From Candidatus Cryptobacteroides gallistercoris (GTDB lineage Bacteria > Bacteroidota > Bacteroidia > Bacteroidales > UBA932): 64,000 bases of DNA. The position numbers and the translations under genes are program-made. Of this stretch, positions 53,949 to 62,905 are shown in pieces. Location: contig JADIMJ010000065.1 in NCBI GenBank assembly GCA_017694835.1, positions 1-64,000 of the forward strand. Direction: 5' to 3'. The notes beneath the pieces are model-generated. The model was not told the origin of the DNA and did no database searches. It was given only the letters and a program-made list of their open reading frames with translations. The first letter of the stretch is position 1; every line of letters begins with the position of its first letter.

Positions 53949-55196
53949 ATGGACGACAACAACTACATCCCGACCGCACAATACAATTATGTCATCGGCA
54001 AACACTATTTAAGCACTGATGACCCCAATCTGGCGACAGTATTCTATGAAATAAAGCATCTTGAAGCACGAATGGCTGACCCTGAGGGATTTTTCTTCAA
54101 TACCCTCACAATTATGGTGGAACTGAACAGATTCGCAGCCTCTGCAGGGCTCTCTGACGAACCTCTCCTGGAAGACATTCTGGAACGCCTGAGGACATCA
54201 GTAAAAGGACCTGCGGAAGACCCGATGTGCTACGCGGAGATGGACAATGCCATTATCAGGATACATGATTGCATTCCGGACATCTGCCGCCTCGCAGAAA
54301 TGGCAAAAGGCGGAAACAGAGAATCTGCCGCCCCGGAGCCAAATGACACAAAAGAGTCAGAAGAGACAAAGAGGTCAAATGCGACAAAGGACACAAAAGA
54401 CCAGGAAAGTCCCTGCACAATTGACGAGACAGAAGGTGATCCGGGAAAAGAATTGAGGGTCCGGGCTACGGAGCGCACCATGGACATGTCCGTCAGCAAC
54501 ACCGAATATGGAGACATGGATATTCCTGAGAAGGACCTCAGGAAAGGATTCCGGTTTGAAGTTCCGCACTTCCCTGATTCAGCCTTCGAAATACTTGAGG
54601 CCTCAGAGGACAAAGTCAGAGTACAATGGTGCTCGCACGAATATGAGATACCGTTGGGCAACACCGTCACGACCCAGAATATCCTGCTCGACAATCCGTA
54701 TTTGAGTGTGGATGAAATGCGTATGCGATTCGAATATCGGGAAATCCCGCTTTACGCAAGAACCATAAGACTGTTGAACAAAATCATGGATTTGCACAAA
54801 GCCATGGACCCGAGAAAAGCAGACACTACCAAAGCCGAACAAAAAGTGCTCGATATGCTGGACGAACTCATATATAAAAACGGCAGGACAGACCTGTATC
54901 CGCTCAAAGCCCTGCTTGATGCATCCAACAACTGGAGCACCGGCCAAATCGTCCGCATAAGCCACTTCAGGCACATTCTTCTGGAAGGCATCGACAAAGG
55001 ATGCCTTGCCCCGGACCAGGAGGAAGCTTGGGACTGGATAGAGAACGCCGCCAAGAACAATGACCCGGCTGAATTCATGGATGACACCGAACGCTGGTAC
55101 GATATACTGATGACTGCCACTGAAGAAGGCAACACAATTGCCAGAGACATCATGGACCGGATATGGGAACCGGAACAGACTATTGACGAGGACTGA
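53949..55196 (+). CDS. Unrecognised acidic protein with Lys/Glu/Thr-rich linker
   Basis: The 415-residue protein has no signal peptide or membrane segment. The N-terminal 120 residues are helical, with three regularly spaced Leu-rich segments. Residues about 125-180 are a low-complexity linker (EPNDTKESEETKRSNATKD). A C-terminal domain of about 230 residues follows, opening FRFEVPHFPDSAFEILEASEDKVRVQWCSHEYEIPLG, and ends as a helical bundle. I recognise no family. It begins 4 bases after the fucosidase stop, so they are co-transcribed, but a functional link is not clear. Tandem repeats cover its 3' end. Confidence 0.6.
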   Translation: MDDNNYIPTAQYNYVIGKHYLSTDDPNLATVFYEIKHLEARMADPEGFFFNTLTIMVELNRFAASAGLSDEPLLEDILERLRTSVKGPAEDPMCYAEMDNAIIRIHDCIPDICRLAEMAKGGNRESAAPEPNDTKESEETKRSNATKDTKDQESPCTIDETEGDPGKELRVRATERTMDMSVSNTEYGDMDIPEKDLRKGFRFEVPHFPDSAFEILEASEDKVRVQWCSHEYEIPLGNTVTTQNILLDNPYLSVDEMRMRFEYREIPLYARTIRLLNKIMDLHKAMDPRKADTTKAEQKVLDMLDELIYKNGRTDLYPLKALLDASNNWSTGQIVRISHFRHILLEGIDKGCLAPDQEEAWDWIENAAKNNDPAEFMDDTERWYDILMTATEEGNTIARDIMDRIWEPEQTIDED

Positions 55197-55258
55197 TGAG
55201 GACTGACGAGAACTGATAAGAACTAATGAGGACTAATGAGAACTGACGAAGACTGAAC
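55189..55258. repeat. Ten-bp tandem repeat over the 3' end of the acidic-protein gene
   Basis: Seven copies of a unit like AGGACTGATG run from 55189 to 55258 without gaps (AGGACTGATG, AGGACTGACG, AGAACTGATA, AGAACTAATG, AGGACTAATG, AGAACTGACG, AAGACTGAAC). The gene's stop codon lies in the first copy. Further TGA and TAA triplets recur in the next copies. Confidence 0.8.
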
Positions 55259-55301
55259 CAAATTTTCGGCACATATTTTATGTCGCAAGGTCATTCTTGT
55301 G

Positions 55302-55448
55302 CGCGGCCGTTGGGAGGCATTTTTGCTGTCCAACGGCCGCGGTTTTGCGGGGTTTTCGCGCCCGTCGGCATTTTGAAAATGCCAACGGCCACACTTTCGC
55401 GGGAAAATCGCGGCCGTCGGACACTGTTTTATATATCCACCGGCCGCG
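55302..55448. repeat. Composite three-hairpin REP-like element, copy B (147 bp)
   Basis: Left hairpin: CGCGGCCGTTGG (55302-55313) with CCAACGGCCGCG (55330-55341), perfect. Middle: CCGTCGGCATTTT (55362-55374) with AAAATGCCAACGG (55376-55388), one mismatch. Right: CGCGGCCGTCGG (55409-55420) with CCACCGGCCGCG (55437-55448), one mismatch. Same length, order and spacers as the copy at 16241-16387. It also follows a tRNA gene on the opposite strand. Confidence 0.88.
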
Positions 55449-55453
55449 GCCAC

Positions 55454-55497
55454 AAAAAGAGGTGCAAGAAATTGATTTTTAATTTCTTACACCTCTT
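55454..55497 (-). terminator. Terminator of tRNA-Ser
   Basis: AAGAGGTG-C-AAGAAATT (55457-55473) pairs with AATTTCTT-A-CACCTCTT (55481-55497), 16 matching pairs with one mismatch. A T run (58-54 on the reverse strand) follows. It lies 9 bases past the tRNA 3' end. Confidence 0.9.
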
Positions 55498-55505
55498 GTC
55501 CTTTG

Positions 55506-55593
55506 CGGTGAGAGGGGGATTCGAACCCCCGGTACGGTAATCCCGTACGGCAGTTTAGCAAACTGCTGGTTTAAGCCACTCACCCATCTCACC
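55506..55593 (-). tRNA. tRNA-Ser (anticodon GCT)
   Basis: The 88-nt reverse-strand gene has the acceptor GGTGAGA/TCTCACC with discriminator G, an anticodon arm GCAGT-TTGCTAA-ACTGC with GCT anticodon, a long variable arm (GTACGGGATTACCGTAC) and T-arm GGGGG-TTCGAAT-CCCCC. The long variable arm and G73 are typical for tRNA-Ser. The CCA is not encoded. Confidence 0.96.
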
Positions 55594-55607
55594 TTTGAAA
55601 GGGATGA

Positions 55608-55638
55608 CAAAGTTATATCAAAAGTTCCTTTCTGCCAA
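55608..55638 (-). promoter_or_regulatory. Promoter of tRNA-Ser
   Basis: On the reverse strand TTG (55638-55636), 20 bases, then TAACTTTG (55615-55608), 15 bases upstream of the mature tRNA. Confidence 0.75.
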
Positions 55639-55679
55639 ATAAAATTATGAAAACCGCCTGAAGGAAGAAAGCCGGGGGC

Positions 55680-55788
55680 GACCCAAAAGGAGGAATTTCA
55701 GGGCTTGCGAAGATAAGAAAACCGCAGTGCACTGATGTACATGAGGATTTTCGCATCAAACATAACGCAGAAAATACCCTTTTGAGTC
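55680..55788 (-). terminator. Long nested hairpin after floA
   Basis: Three nested pairings: GACCCAAAAGG (55680-55690) with CCTTTTGAGTC (55778-55788); TGCGA (55706-55710) with TCGCA (55751-55755); and the core AAAACCGCAGTGCA (55718-55731) with TGTACATGAGGATTTT (55736-55751) around CTGA, with small bulges. It starts 12 bases past the floA stop and is a likely terminator. The CCAAAAG/CTTTTG arms also resemble the hairpin at 12911. Confidence 0.6.
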
Positions 55789-55799
55789 ATGCTCCGGAA

Positions 55800-56759
55800 T
55801 TACTGCTTGGCGATGTTTTCCCGCATGTCGGTGTCGGCCTGGATATTCTTGATGCGGTAATAATCCATGATGCCGAGATTTCCGGTACGGAAGGCTTCCG
55901 CCATGGCAAGAGGAATCTGTGTCTCCGCCTCTATGACTTTTGCCCTGGCTTCCTGAGCCTTTGCCTTCATTTCCTGTTCAAGAGCGACGGCCATTGCCCT
56001 GCGCTCTTCGGCCCTGGCTTGCGCGATGTTCTTGTCAGCTTCAGCCTGGTCCATCTGGAGGACGGCGCCGATGTTCTTTCCGATGTCGATGTCGGCTATG
56101 TCTATCGAGAGGATTTCGAAGGCTGTGCCGGAATCAAGTCCCTTGTTGAGGACGACCTTTGATATTGAATCAGGATTCTCAAGCACCACCTTATGGCTTT
56201 GTGCCGAACCGATGCTGGACACGATGCCTTCGCCGACTCTTGCAAGTACTGTCTCTTCTCCGGCGCCGCCGACAAGCTGGCGTATATTGGCACGGACCGT
56301 CACTCTGGCCTTAGTGATAAGCTGGATGCCGTCCTTGGCCACGGCGGTCACAGGCGGGGTATTGATGACCTTCGGGTTGACGGACATCTGTACAGCCTCG
56401 AACACATCGCGTCCGGCGAGGTCAATTGCCGCAGCCATCTTGAAGTCAAGGGAGATATTGGCCTTGTCAGCCGATATCAGGGCATTGACGACATTCGGAA
56501 CATTGCCTTTTGCAAGATAATGTGCTTCAAGCTCATTCGCATCAAGCTTAAGCCCGGCCTTGGTCCCTGTGACCATTGCCATAACTATTGTGCTTGGCGG
56601 TACTTTTCTCCAGCGCATAAGAACCAGCTGGATGAGAGAGATGCGGACTCCGGAAATGAGCGCCTGGAACCAGAGCGTCACCGGGAAAAACCAGAGGAAA
56701 ATAATCAGGCCGACTATCGCTATAGCGACCCATACTGCAATCATTGCCATGTCAAACAT
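55800..56759 (-). CDS. floA: Flotillin-like protein FloA
   Basis: The 319-residue protein has an N-terminal membrane helix (about 5-30), a membrane-associated stretch ([29 protein letters not shown]), a PHB domain and a coiled Glu/Ala-rich tail ([55 protein letters not shown]). This is the FloA/YqfA type of bacterial flotillin, which organises membrane microdomains. The NfeD gene lies upstream on the same strand, the usual partner. The two are separated by 169 bases containing tandem repeats. Confidence 0.93.
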   Translation of the reverse strand: MFDMAMIAVWVAIAIVGLIIFLWFFPVTLWFQALISGVRISLIQLVLMRWRKVPPSTIVMAMVTGTKAGLKLDANELEAHYLAKGNVPNVVNALISADKANISLDFKMAAAIDLAGRDVFEAVQMSVNPKVINTPPVTAVAKDGIQLITKARVTVRANIRQLVGGAGEETVLARVGEGIVSSIGSAQSHKVVLENPDSISKVVLNKGLDSGTAFEILSIDIADIDIGKNIGAVLQMDQAEADKNIAQARAEERRAMAVALEQEMKAKAQEARAKVIEAETQIPLAMAEAFRTGNLGIMDYYRIKNIQADTDMRENIAKQ

Positions 56760-56791
56760 AACTTTTATCTTTAATTTTAATCAGGAATATC

Positions 56792-56876
56792 CATTGTCTC
56801 TATCATAAATATCAATGCTTCTATCAGAAAAACACATTGCTTCTATCAGAAAACCCGTTACCGTTATCGGAAATAC
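56792..56876. repeat. Tandem 21-22 bp repeats between nfeD and floA
   Basis: Four degenerate copies start at 56792, 56813, 56835 and 56856; copies two and three share the core TTCTATCAGAAAA and copy four reads CGTTACCGTTATCGGAAATAC. The 21-22 base period equals two helical turns. The block lies 32 bases upstream of the floA ATG. Confidence 0.7.
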
Positions 56877-56928
56877 CTGTGGCGTCAGTCTGGACTATCC
56901 GTTGCCGCACAGGACAGGGGCCAGGGCG

Positions 56929-57399
56929 TCAGAAATCTTTCTCCACCGGCTTCACATATATTTTCTTGTCCTCAATCATCACTACTTCTATGTCAATCCC
57001 CGGGTCAATGATTCCTTCGAGGGACTTGACTTCATATACTGTCCCGTCAATCCTTGCCATCCCCATAGGAGCCAGTCTTGTCATGGTCACTCCGACATCA
57101 CCGGCAGCAAGCTTGTGCTCATCGAAAAACTGAATCTTGGAGTCGATGTTGGTGTTCAATGCAAGTTTCTTCCATGTCTTGGCCCGGAGGACATAGATGG
57201 TGAGCCCGAGGAGCAGCACGGCATTGACGACAGTCACAACTGTGCCTCCGGTCGGACCGAATTCATGAAAAGCATAGAAACAAGACCCGCCCAATGAGAC
57301 AAGGCCCAGGATTCCGGCAACACCTATTCCGGGAATCAGAAGGATTTCCGCAAGGATAAGGACCAGACCTACCGCAATAAGAATAATTACAAATGCCAT
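56929..57399 (-). CDS. NfeD-family membrane protein
   Basis: The 156-residue protein has hydrophobic segments at about 3-22, 25-47 and 52-72, with the family phrase ILLIPGIGVAGILGLVSL. A C-terminal OB-fold domain (about 95-150) carries GDVGVTMTRLAPMGMARIDGTVYEVKSLEGIIDPG. NfeD proteins pair with flotillins or stomatins, and floA follows on the same strand. There is no ClpP-like protease domain, so it is the short type. Confidence 0.9.
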   Translation of the reverse strand: MAFVIILIAVGLVLILAEILLIPGIGVAGILGLVSLGGSCFYAFHEFGPTGGTVVTVVNAVLLLGLTIYVLRAKTWKKLALNTNIDSKIQFFDEHKLAAGDVGVTMTRLAPMGMARIDGTVYEVKSLEGIIDPGIDIEVVMIEDKKIYVKPVEKDF

Positions 57400-57435
57400 A
57401 AGACTTATTTTACTTTCATTTTTACATCTGCCGGA

Positions 57436-57467
57436 AAAATGTCAGTTGACTGAAAATGTCAGTTGAC
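57436..57467. repeat. Direct 15-bp repeat over the stop of the PD40/SPOR gene
   Basis: AAAATGTCAGTTGAC occurs at 57436-57450 and 57453-57467, 17 bases apart. The stop codon (57461-57459) of the PD40/SPOR gene is inside the second copy. Confidence 0.7.
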
Positions 57468-59345
57468 GGGCAGAGTGACAACTGAAACCTCCCGGACTCC
57501 TGCCGCCCTGACCGCAGCGGCGGCTTCTTCTGCTTTCCGTTGCCCCGACAACGGCCCGGCGACATATTCAACCGCTTCACCGTCTTCTACCCTGGCTATA
57601 TCCCGTGCCCCGAACTGCTCCAGCACCGACACGGCCGTCTCCGGAAGAACGCCTTCGGCAGGAACCATCCTCAGCTGAAAGACATTGCTGTCCTCCTGTT
57701 CTTTTTCAAGAGTCCTGGCCTCCGACATCCTGATGACCTGACCGTCCTTGAACGGAACGATATAGGCCGTCTTGAAACCGGCTTTCTTCACTGTATTCAG
57801 CTTGGAGAGGACATCATTGTAAGTCCTGAATACACCGACCCTGTAAATGTATTTCCCTGTCGCCGTCCTGGATTCGAATACAGGGGACAGGCCGTTGAGC
57901 TGGCGTACCGTCGCCTTCCGGGCCAATGAAAATATCTGTATCTGATACACCAGACCCGGGGGAAGGGCATTGTCCTCGGCGAATCTTCCTTCCGGAAGAA
58001 CCATGAAGGAATAGTCGAACTTTTTTTCAGGCTTGCGGAATTCCATTGGAGGCATTGTGCCTGCATTCATCCTTGTGAATACGAACCCTGTCGAAGCCCC
58101 GACTACCTCCCTGTCCGATTCAGCCTGTATTTTGTCAGGGTCTATCACAACTCCATTGAAGAGAAATTCCATTTCAATTTTCTGCAGGTCTTCCATTGCC
58201 TTGTCAAGCAATGCCTGTAGCCTCGGCATGCTCCCGCTGTTGGAAGCTATTCTGTCCGACAGGGCCTTTTGCACATCTTCCTGCTCACTGGCGGCAAGCT
58301 CCTGCCTGTCTTTGTCTATGGCGGACATGCAGCTGTACAGGGAATCCCTGCACGACCGGACCTCCTCAACTTTCTGCATATATCTCCTTATGTCCAGATT
58401 GTCCGGCATGGTATCAGCGGCGGATGAAGCCCCGGGAGCGGCAGAGACCAGGTCTTCATCCGGATCAAGGGCGCAGATCCGCCTCAATTCGGTAATGTCC
58501 CTGACCTCCTTTCTGACTGGCATGGGGTCATATTCAAGGACATAGACAGAGACACTGTCCAGCCCGCAGTCCCTGTTCGACGCAAAAATCGAATATCTGC
58601 CGTCGGCCGTGTTCATATACAGAAAATCATCCGCAGGCGATGAATACGGGAAGCCGAGATTGACCGGTTCCCCCCACTCTGATGAAGCCTCGTCCCAGAC
58701 TGTCATATAGATGTCAAATCCGCCGGCCCCGTAAAGTCCGGATGACGCAAAATACATGGTCCTGCCGTCCGGTGACAGCATAGGATATATCTCATCGGAA
58801 GAAGATGTCATGGACTCGGTAAGCAGGGACGGAAGACTCCACAACGAATCCGCGAATTCCGTCATATAGACATTCATTGCCCCGGAAGCGTCAGGCGCGG
58901 AATAGTAGATTCTGTTCCCGGGTTCTTCCCGCAATGCGGACTTCGGAAGATATGTGGCCCTGCTGAAACGGCTCGTCCCGGCAGTGTCAAGCTGATTTGG
59001 CACCGGGACCCAACTGCTGTCTTCAAGAGGATAGAACAGATAAAAGTCTTCAAGAGAAAAAGTATGACGGGCAATCACTTTGGGTTCGCTTACAAACCCG
59101 GTCATGCTCATGCAGTTTTCTGCAAGAAGAAGCTTTTCCTCCGCGGCAATCTTTTCAAGAGAATCGGTGGCCGCGGCTGATGCTTTCCTGTATGCCGCGG
59201 CTGATTGTTCAAACTCGTATTCCATGCGGAGAGAATCGGCAAGCTCCGTCAGACGCACGGCACTGCTGTCTCTGGCCTGAAGTGCAGCGACATTCAGAAC
59301 CATTGCGGCCACAGCCGCGGGAATACAGGTCAAATACAGTTTCAT
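57459..59345 (-). CDS. PD40-propeller and SPOR-domain envelope protein
   Basis: The start at 59345 gives 628 residues with a signal peptide. A short TPR-like region near the N-terminus is followed by PD40/WD40-like repeats (about 140-270; DEIYPMLSPDGRTMYFASSGLYGAGGFDIYMT). A coiled-coil segment covers about 325-400, and a SPOR-like peptidoglycan-binding domain about 440-520 (VYQIQIFSLARKATVRQLNGL, YIYRVGVFRTYNDVLSKLNTVKKAGFKTAYIVPF). A second SPOR-like half ends the protein. It probably binds peptidoglycan in the periplasm. It is divergent from secDF. Confidence 0.8.
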   Translation of the reverse strand: MKLYLTCIPAAVAAMVLNVAALQARDSSAVRLTELADSLRMEYEFEQSAAAYRKASAAATDSLEKIAAEEKLLLAENCMSMTGFVSEPKVIARHTFSLEDFYLFYPLEDSSWVPVPNQLDTAGTSRFSRATYLPKSALREEPGNRIYYSAPDASGAMNVYMTEFADSLWSLPSLLTESMTSSSDEIYPMLSPDGRTMYFASSGLYGAGGFDIYMTVWDEASSEWGEPVNLGFPYSSPADDFLYMNTADGRYSIFASNRDCGLDSVSVYVLEYDPMPVRKEVRDITELRRICALDPDEDLVSAAPGASSAADTMPDNLDIRRYMQKVEEVRSCRDSLYSCMSAIDKDRQELAASEQEDVQKALSDRIASNSGSMPRLQALLDKAMEDLQKIEMEFLFNGVVIDPDKIQAESDREVVGASTGFVFTRMNAGTMPPMEFRKPEKKFDYSFMVLPEGRFAEDNALPPGLVYQIQIFSLARKATVRQLNGLSPVFESRTATGKYIYRVGVFRTYNDVLSKLNTVKKAGFKTAYIVPFKDGQVIRMSEARTLEKEQEDSNVFQLRMVPAEGVLPETAVSVLEQFGARDIARVEDGEAVEYVAGPLSGQRKAEEAAAAVRAAGVREVSVVTLPVN

Positions 59346-59411
59346 TTTCCTCTCACAGCTCATTTACAGCCAACAAAAATAAGAAATACTTTATTTATAA
59401 GAAAAAAATAG

Positions 59412-59451
59412 TAAATTTGTGCCCTATTTTGCGGTTGGCAAGCGCCTTGCC
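59412..59451 (+). promoter_or_regulatory. Candidate -7 element and leader hairpin of secDF
   Basis: TAAATTTG (59412-59419) matches the -7 consensus, though no -33 is seen. The leader then holds GGCAAG-CGC-CTTGCC (59437-59451), a small perfect hairpin, about 60 bases before the ATG. Confidence 0.45.
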
Positions 59452-59513
59452 GGCCGATGACGACCTGATAAACCCGGTTAAGAATAAAACAAATAATCAA
59501 ATTATAGAACATT

Positions 59514-62500
59514 ATGCAAAGTAAAGGTGCTATCAGATTTGTGGCTATCGTTCTTGCCATCGTATGTCTCTGGCAGCTTTCGTTCACCCTTGTGACCAAG
59601 ATTCAGGAAAACAAGGCTGCGAAATATGCTGAAAAGGCAGTGGCAGAATACCAGAAATCAGCAGAATTCAGCAATGTGCCGGCTGAAGACCAGGCCTACT
59701 GCCTTGATTCCATCAGAAAGGAACAGAACAGGAGATACATTGATTCCGTATCCACTGAGAAGGTCTACCTCGGCTACACTTACAAAGATGTGAAGGAGAA
59801 AGAGATCAATCTTGGTCTGGACCTCAAGGGCGGTATGAACGTCATGCTGCAGGTCCAGCTTGAGGATCTTGTGCGCGCTCTGGCAGGCAACAATGACTCT
59901 CCTGAATTTTCACAGGCCCTCGCCCTCGCAAACGAGCGCAGCGTCAACTCCAGGGCCGATTTCATCACCCTGTTCCAGGAAGCATGGAATGAAGTCGGCA
60001 AAGGACAGAGGCTTGCCCAGATTTTCGGCACATACGAAATGAGGGACAAGATAGGTCCGGAGTCCTCCGACGATGATGTAATAGCAATCATCAGGGAAGA
60101 AGCGGAGAGCGCCATCTCAAATTCATTCAATGTATTGAGAAACCGTATCGACCGTTTCGGAGTGACACAGCCGAGCATACAGAAGCTCGGGAACAGCGGA
60201 AGGATTCTCGTGGAGCTCCCTGGTGTCAAGGAGCCTGAGCGTGTAAGAAAACTCCTCCAGGGAACAGCGTCCCTTGAATTCTGGGCAACTTATGACAACA
60301 GCGAAATATATCCTTTCCTGCAGCAGGCAAATACGACATTGGCCCAGATTCTGGCCGAAAGCGCTCCAGCCGAAGTGCAGGACAATGGTGAAAGTGTCCG
60401 GGACAATGCCGAAGAGTCAGCACCGCAGTCTGTCGCCGATTCACTGATTTCCGCAGGACTCCAGAGCCAGAGCACTGAGGCAGCGGAATATGAACAGTTC
60501 AAGAAGAACAATCCTCTTTTTGCCGCCCTCAATCCGGCAATGTTCAACGGCAGGCTTGCTTCAGGTGCCTGCATAGGATATGCAAACTATGCGGATACCG
60601 CCAAAATCAACCGCTGGCTGAAGATGCCTCAGATCGAGGCCCTTTTCCCGCCTGAGTTCAAGGCATACTGGACAGTCAAGCCGTCTTCCTACATCGAGGG
60701 AGGAAACACTTTCGAGCTTGTTGCAATCAAGGCCACTTCCCGCGACGGCGAGGCTCCCCTTGACGGAGGGGCAGTGACCGATGCCCGCGTGCAGTACGGA
60801 AGCAACGGGGGTAATCCGAATGTATCCATGACAATGAACGCCGAAGGCGCGAATGTATGGGCAAGGATGACAAAGGACAACATCGGCCGTCAGATAGCCA
60901 TTGTCCTTGACGGGATGGTATATTCCTATCCTGTCGTAAACACTGAAATCACGGGAGGAAGTTCCGAAATCACCGGAAACTTCACACTTGAAGAGGCAGA
61001 AGACCTCGCCAATGTGCTCAAGTCAGGTAAACTTCCTGCCCCGGCAACCATCATACAGGAGCAGGTCGTGGGCCCGTCTCTCGGAGCCGAATCCATCAAC
61101 GCAGGTCTCATATCCTTCGTGATAGCCTTCCTACTCGTGCTGGCATACATGGCATTCTTCTACCATGGCGCAGGACTCGTGGCCGATGTGGCATTGCTCT
61201 GCAATGTGCTTCTGCTTCTCGGCTCCCTCGTGTCATTCGGTGCAGTGCTCACTCTCCCTGGCATCGCAGGTCTCGTCCTGACTCTGGGTATGGCAGTGGA
61301 CGCCAATGTCATCATATATGAACGCATCAAGGAGGAACTCCGTTCAGGCAAGGGCCTGAGCAAGGCAGTTGCCGACGGATATTCCAATGCATATTCAGCC
61401 ATCATCGACGGACAGCTGACCACCATCATCACCGGTATCGTGCTCTTCATTTTCGGTTCCGGTCCTGTCCAGGGCTTTGCAACAACCCTCATCATCGGTA
61501 TCATCACATCAATCCTGACATCGATATTCATCTCAAGGCTTATTTTCGAAGACAGGCTCGCAAAGGGCAAGAACATCACATTTGACAACAAATTTACCCG
61601 AAACCTGCTTCAGAATACCCACTTCAATTTCCTCAACAAGAGAAAATACACCTATACTATCTCGGGAATTGTCATAGTAATCTGCATTGTGTCAATGTTC
61701 ACAAAAGGATTCACCTATGGCGTGGACTTCACCGGAGGCCGTACTTTCGTGGTAAGGTTTGACCAGCCGGTAGAGGCAGAGGAAGTTAGGGAAGCAGCAA
61801 TTGAAGCCTTCAGCGCCGCTGACGCAGCCGACGAGAGCCAGAGCTACGGTTCTGCAGTCGAGGTGAAGCAGTTCGGAGGCGAAAGCCAGATGAAGATCAC
61901 CACCCAGTACAAGGTTGACCAGGAATCCACCGAAGTGGATGCGGAAGTGGAGCAGATTCTCTACAACGCATTGAAAGGTTTCTTCGCTGAAGACCTGACA
62001 ATAGATGAATTCACTTCAACCCTTGAGAATCCGAACGGTATCATCAGTTCAGACAAGGTGGGACCTACAATTGCGAATGACATGAAGAGCGATGCAATCA
62101 TAGCCGTAGTAATCGCGCTGTTTGCCATCTTCGTCTACATCGCATTCAGGTTCAAGAAATGGACATGGGGATTCGGCGGTGTCATGGGACTTGCCCACAC
62201 GGCTATAATAGTAATCGGTTTCTTCTCCCTCTTCTCGGGAGTCCTTCCGTTCAGCCTTGACGTGGACCAGACCTTCATCGCGGCCATCCTGACCATCATC
62301 GGATATGCAATCAACGACACCGTGGTCATCTTCGACCGTATCCGTGAGTACAAGACCCTGCATCCTAAGATGCCTCTTGACATCAATGCGAATGAGGCCC
62401 TCAACAGTACGCTCTCCCGTACGATGAATACCTCCCTGACTACCCTCGTGGTAATGGTGGCAATCGCCATCTTCGGAGGTGAAGTCATCAGAGGTCTTGC

Positions 62501-62633
62501 AGTCGCCCTCATCCTCGGTATCGCCATCGGAACATATGCATCCCTCTTCATCGCCACACCGCTCATGTACGACGTGACAATGTGGGCTGAAAGGAGAAAG
62601 GCAGCCAAGGAAGAAGCCAAGGCAAGGAAATAA
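59514..62633 (+). CDS. secDF: Fused protein-export subunits SecD-SecF
   Basis: The 1039-residue protein joins both export factors: a SecD part (about 1-690) with GLDLKGGMNVMLQV, the first periplasmic domain P1 and helices LVTL-like LVLTLGMAVDANVIIYERIKEELR, and a SecF part (about 700-1039) with YGVDFTGGRTFVVRF and YAINDTVVIFDRIREY. SecDF uses the proton gradient to help complete protein export after SecYEG. The fusion is standard in Bacteroidota. The gene is monocistronic with a strong terminator. Confidence 0.95.
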   Translation: MQSKGAIRFVAIVLAIVCLWQLSFTLVTKIQENKAAKYAEKAVAEYQKSAEFSNVPAEDQAYCLDSIRKEQNRRYIDSVSTEKVYLGYTYKDVKEKEINLGLDLKGGMNVMLQVQLEDLVRALAGNNDSPEFSQALALANERSVNSRADFITLFQEAWNEVGKGQRLAQIFGTYEMRDKIGPESSDDDVIAIIREEAESAISNSFNVLRNRIDRFGVTQPSIQKLGNSGRILVELPGVKEPERVRKLLQGTASLEFWATYDNSEIYPFLQQANTTLAQILAESAPAEVQDNGESVRDNAEESAPQSVADSLISAGLQSQSTEAAEYEQFKKNNPLFAALNPAMFNGRLASGACIGYANYADTAKINRWLKMPQIEALFPPEFKAYWTVKPSSYIEGGNTFELVAIKATSRDGEAPLDGGAVTDARVQYGSNGGNPNVSMTMNAEGANVWARMTKDNIGRQIAIVLDGMVYSYPVVNTEITGGSSEITGNFTLEEAEDLANVLKSGKLPAPATIIQEQVVGPSLGAESINAGLISFVIAFLLVLAYMAFFYHGAGLVADVALLCNVLLLLGSLVSFGAVLTLPGIAGLVLTLGMAVDANVIIYERIKEELRSGKGLSKAVADGYSNAYSAIIDGQLTTIITGIVLFIFGSGPVQGFATTLIIGIITSILTSIFISRLIFEDRLAKGKNITFDNKFTRNLLQNTHFNFLNKRKYTYTISGIVIVICIVSMFTKGFTYGVDFTGGRTFVVRFDQPVEAEEVREAAIEAFSAADAADESQSYGSAVEVKQFGGESQMKITTQYKVDQESTEVDAEVEQILYNALKGFFAEDLTIDEFTSTLENPNGIISSDKVGPTIANDMKSDAIIAVVIALFAIFVYIAFRFKKWTWGFGGVMGLAHTAIIVIGFFSLFSGVLPFSLDVDQTFIAAILTIIGYAINDTVVIFDRIREYKTLHPKMPLDINANEALNSTLSRTMNTSLTTLVVMVAIAIFGGEVIRGLAVALILGIAIGTYASLFIATPLMYDVTMWAERRKAAKEEAKARK

Positions 62634-62652
62634 ATGACTTGACATACCATAG

Positions 62653-62687
62653 AACAGGCGGGCCTGATGACCCGCCTGTTTTTTTTT
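62653..62687 (+). terminator. Intrinsic terminator of secDF
   Basis: AACAGGCGGG (62653-62662) pairs perfectly with CCCGCCTGTT (62671-62680) around an 8-base loop, followed by a run of T (62679-62687). It starts 20 bases after the stop. Confidence 0.93.
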
Positions 62688-62817
62688 ATTCGGACCCATG
62701 ACATCTCCGCATTCCGTTTCATGAGATGTCATTATGCCGTTCTGCTGCATGACATCACATGGCATGTCCTCTGCACGGGGCGGCATCCTGTCGGCGCATC
62801 CTGTTGAAAACTTTATG

Positions 62818-62847
62818 TTGACCGCCCGTCTATTTTCAGTATCTTTG
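62818..62847 (+). promoter_or_regulatory. Promoter of dnaE
   Basis: TTG (62818-62820), 19 bases, then TATCTTTG (62840-62847). It matches the Bacteroidota consensus and leads to a transcript of about 50 bases before the dnaE ATG. Confidence 0.75.
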
Positions 62848-62905
62848 TCTTTCCCCGGAACTCCGGAAGCAAGTGAAATCACCCGAAAAAAAATACCGCA
62901 CAGCC

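Noticed and set aside
55280-55540. Forward frames of 61-86 residues before tRNA-Ser
   Set aside because: They run through the composite repeat and into the tRNA gene on the other strand; repeated DNA explains the conserved peptide.
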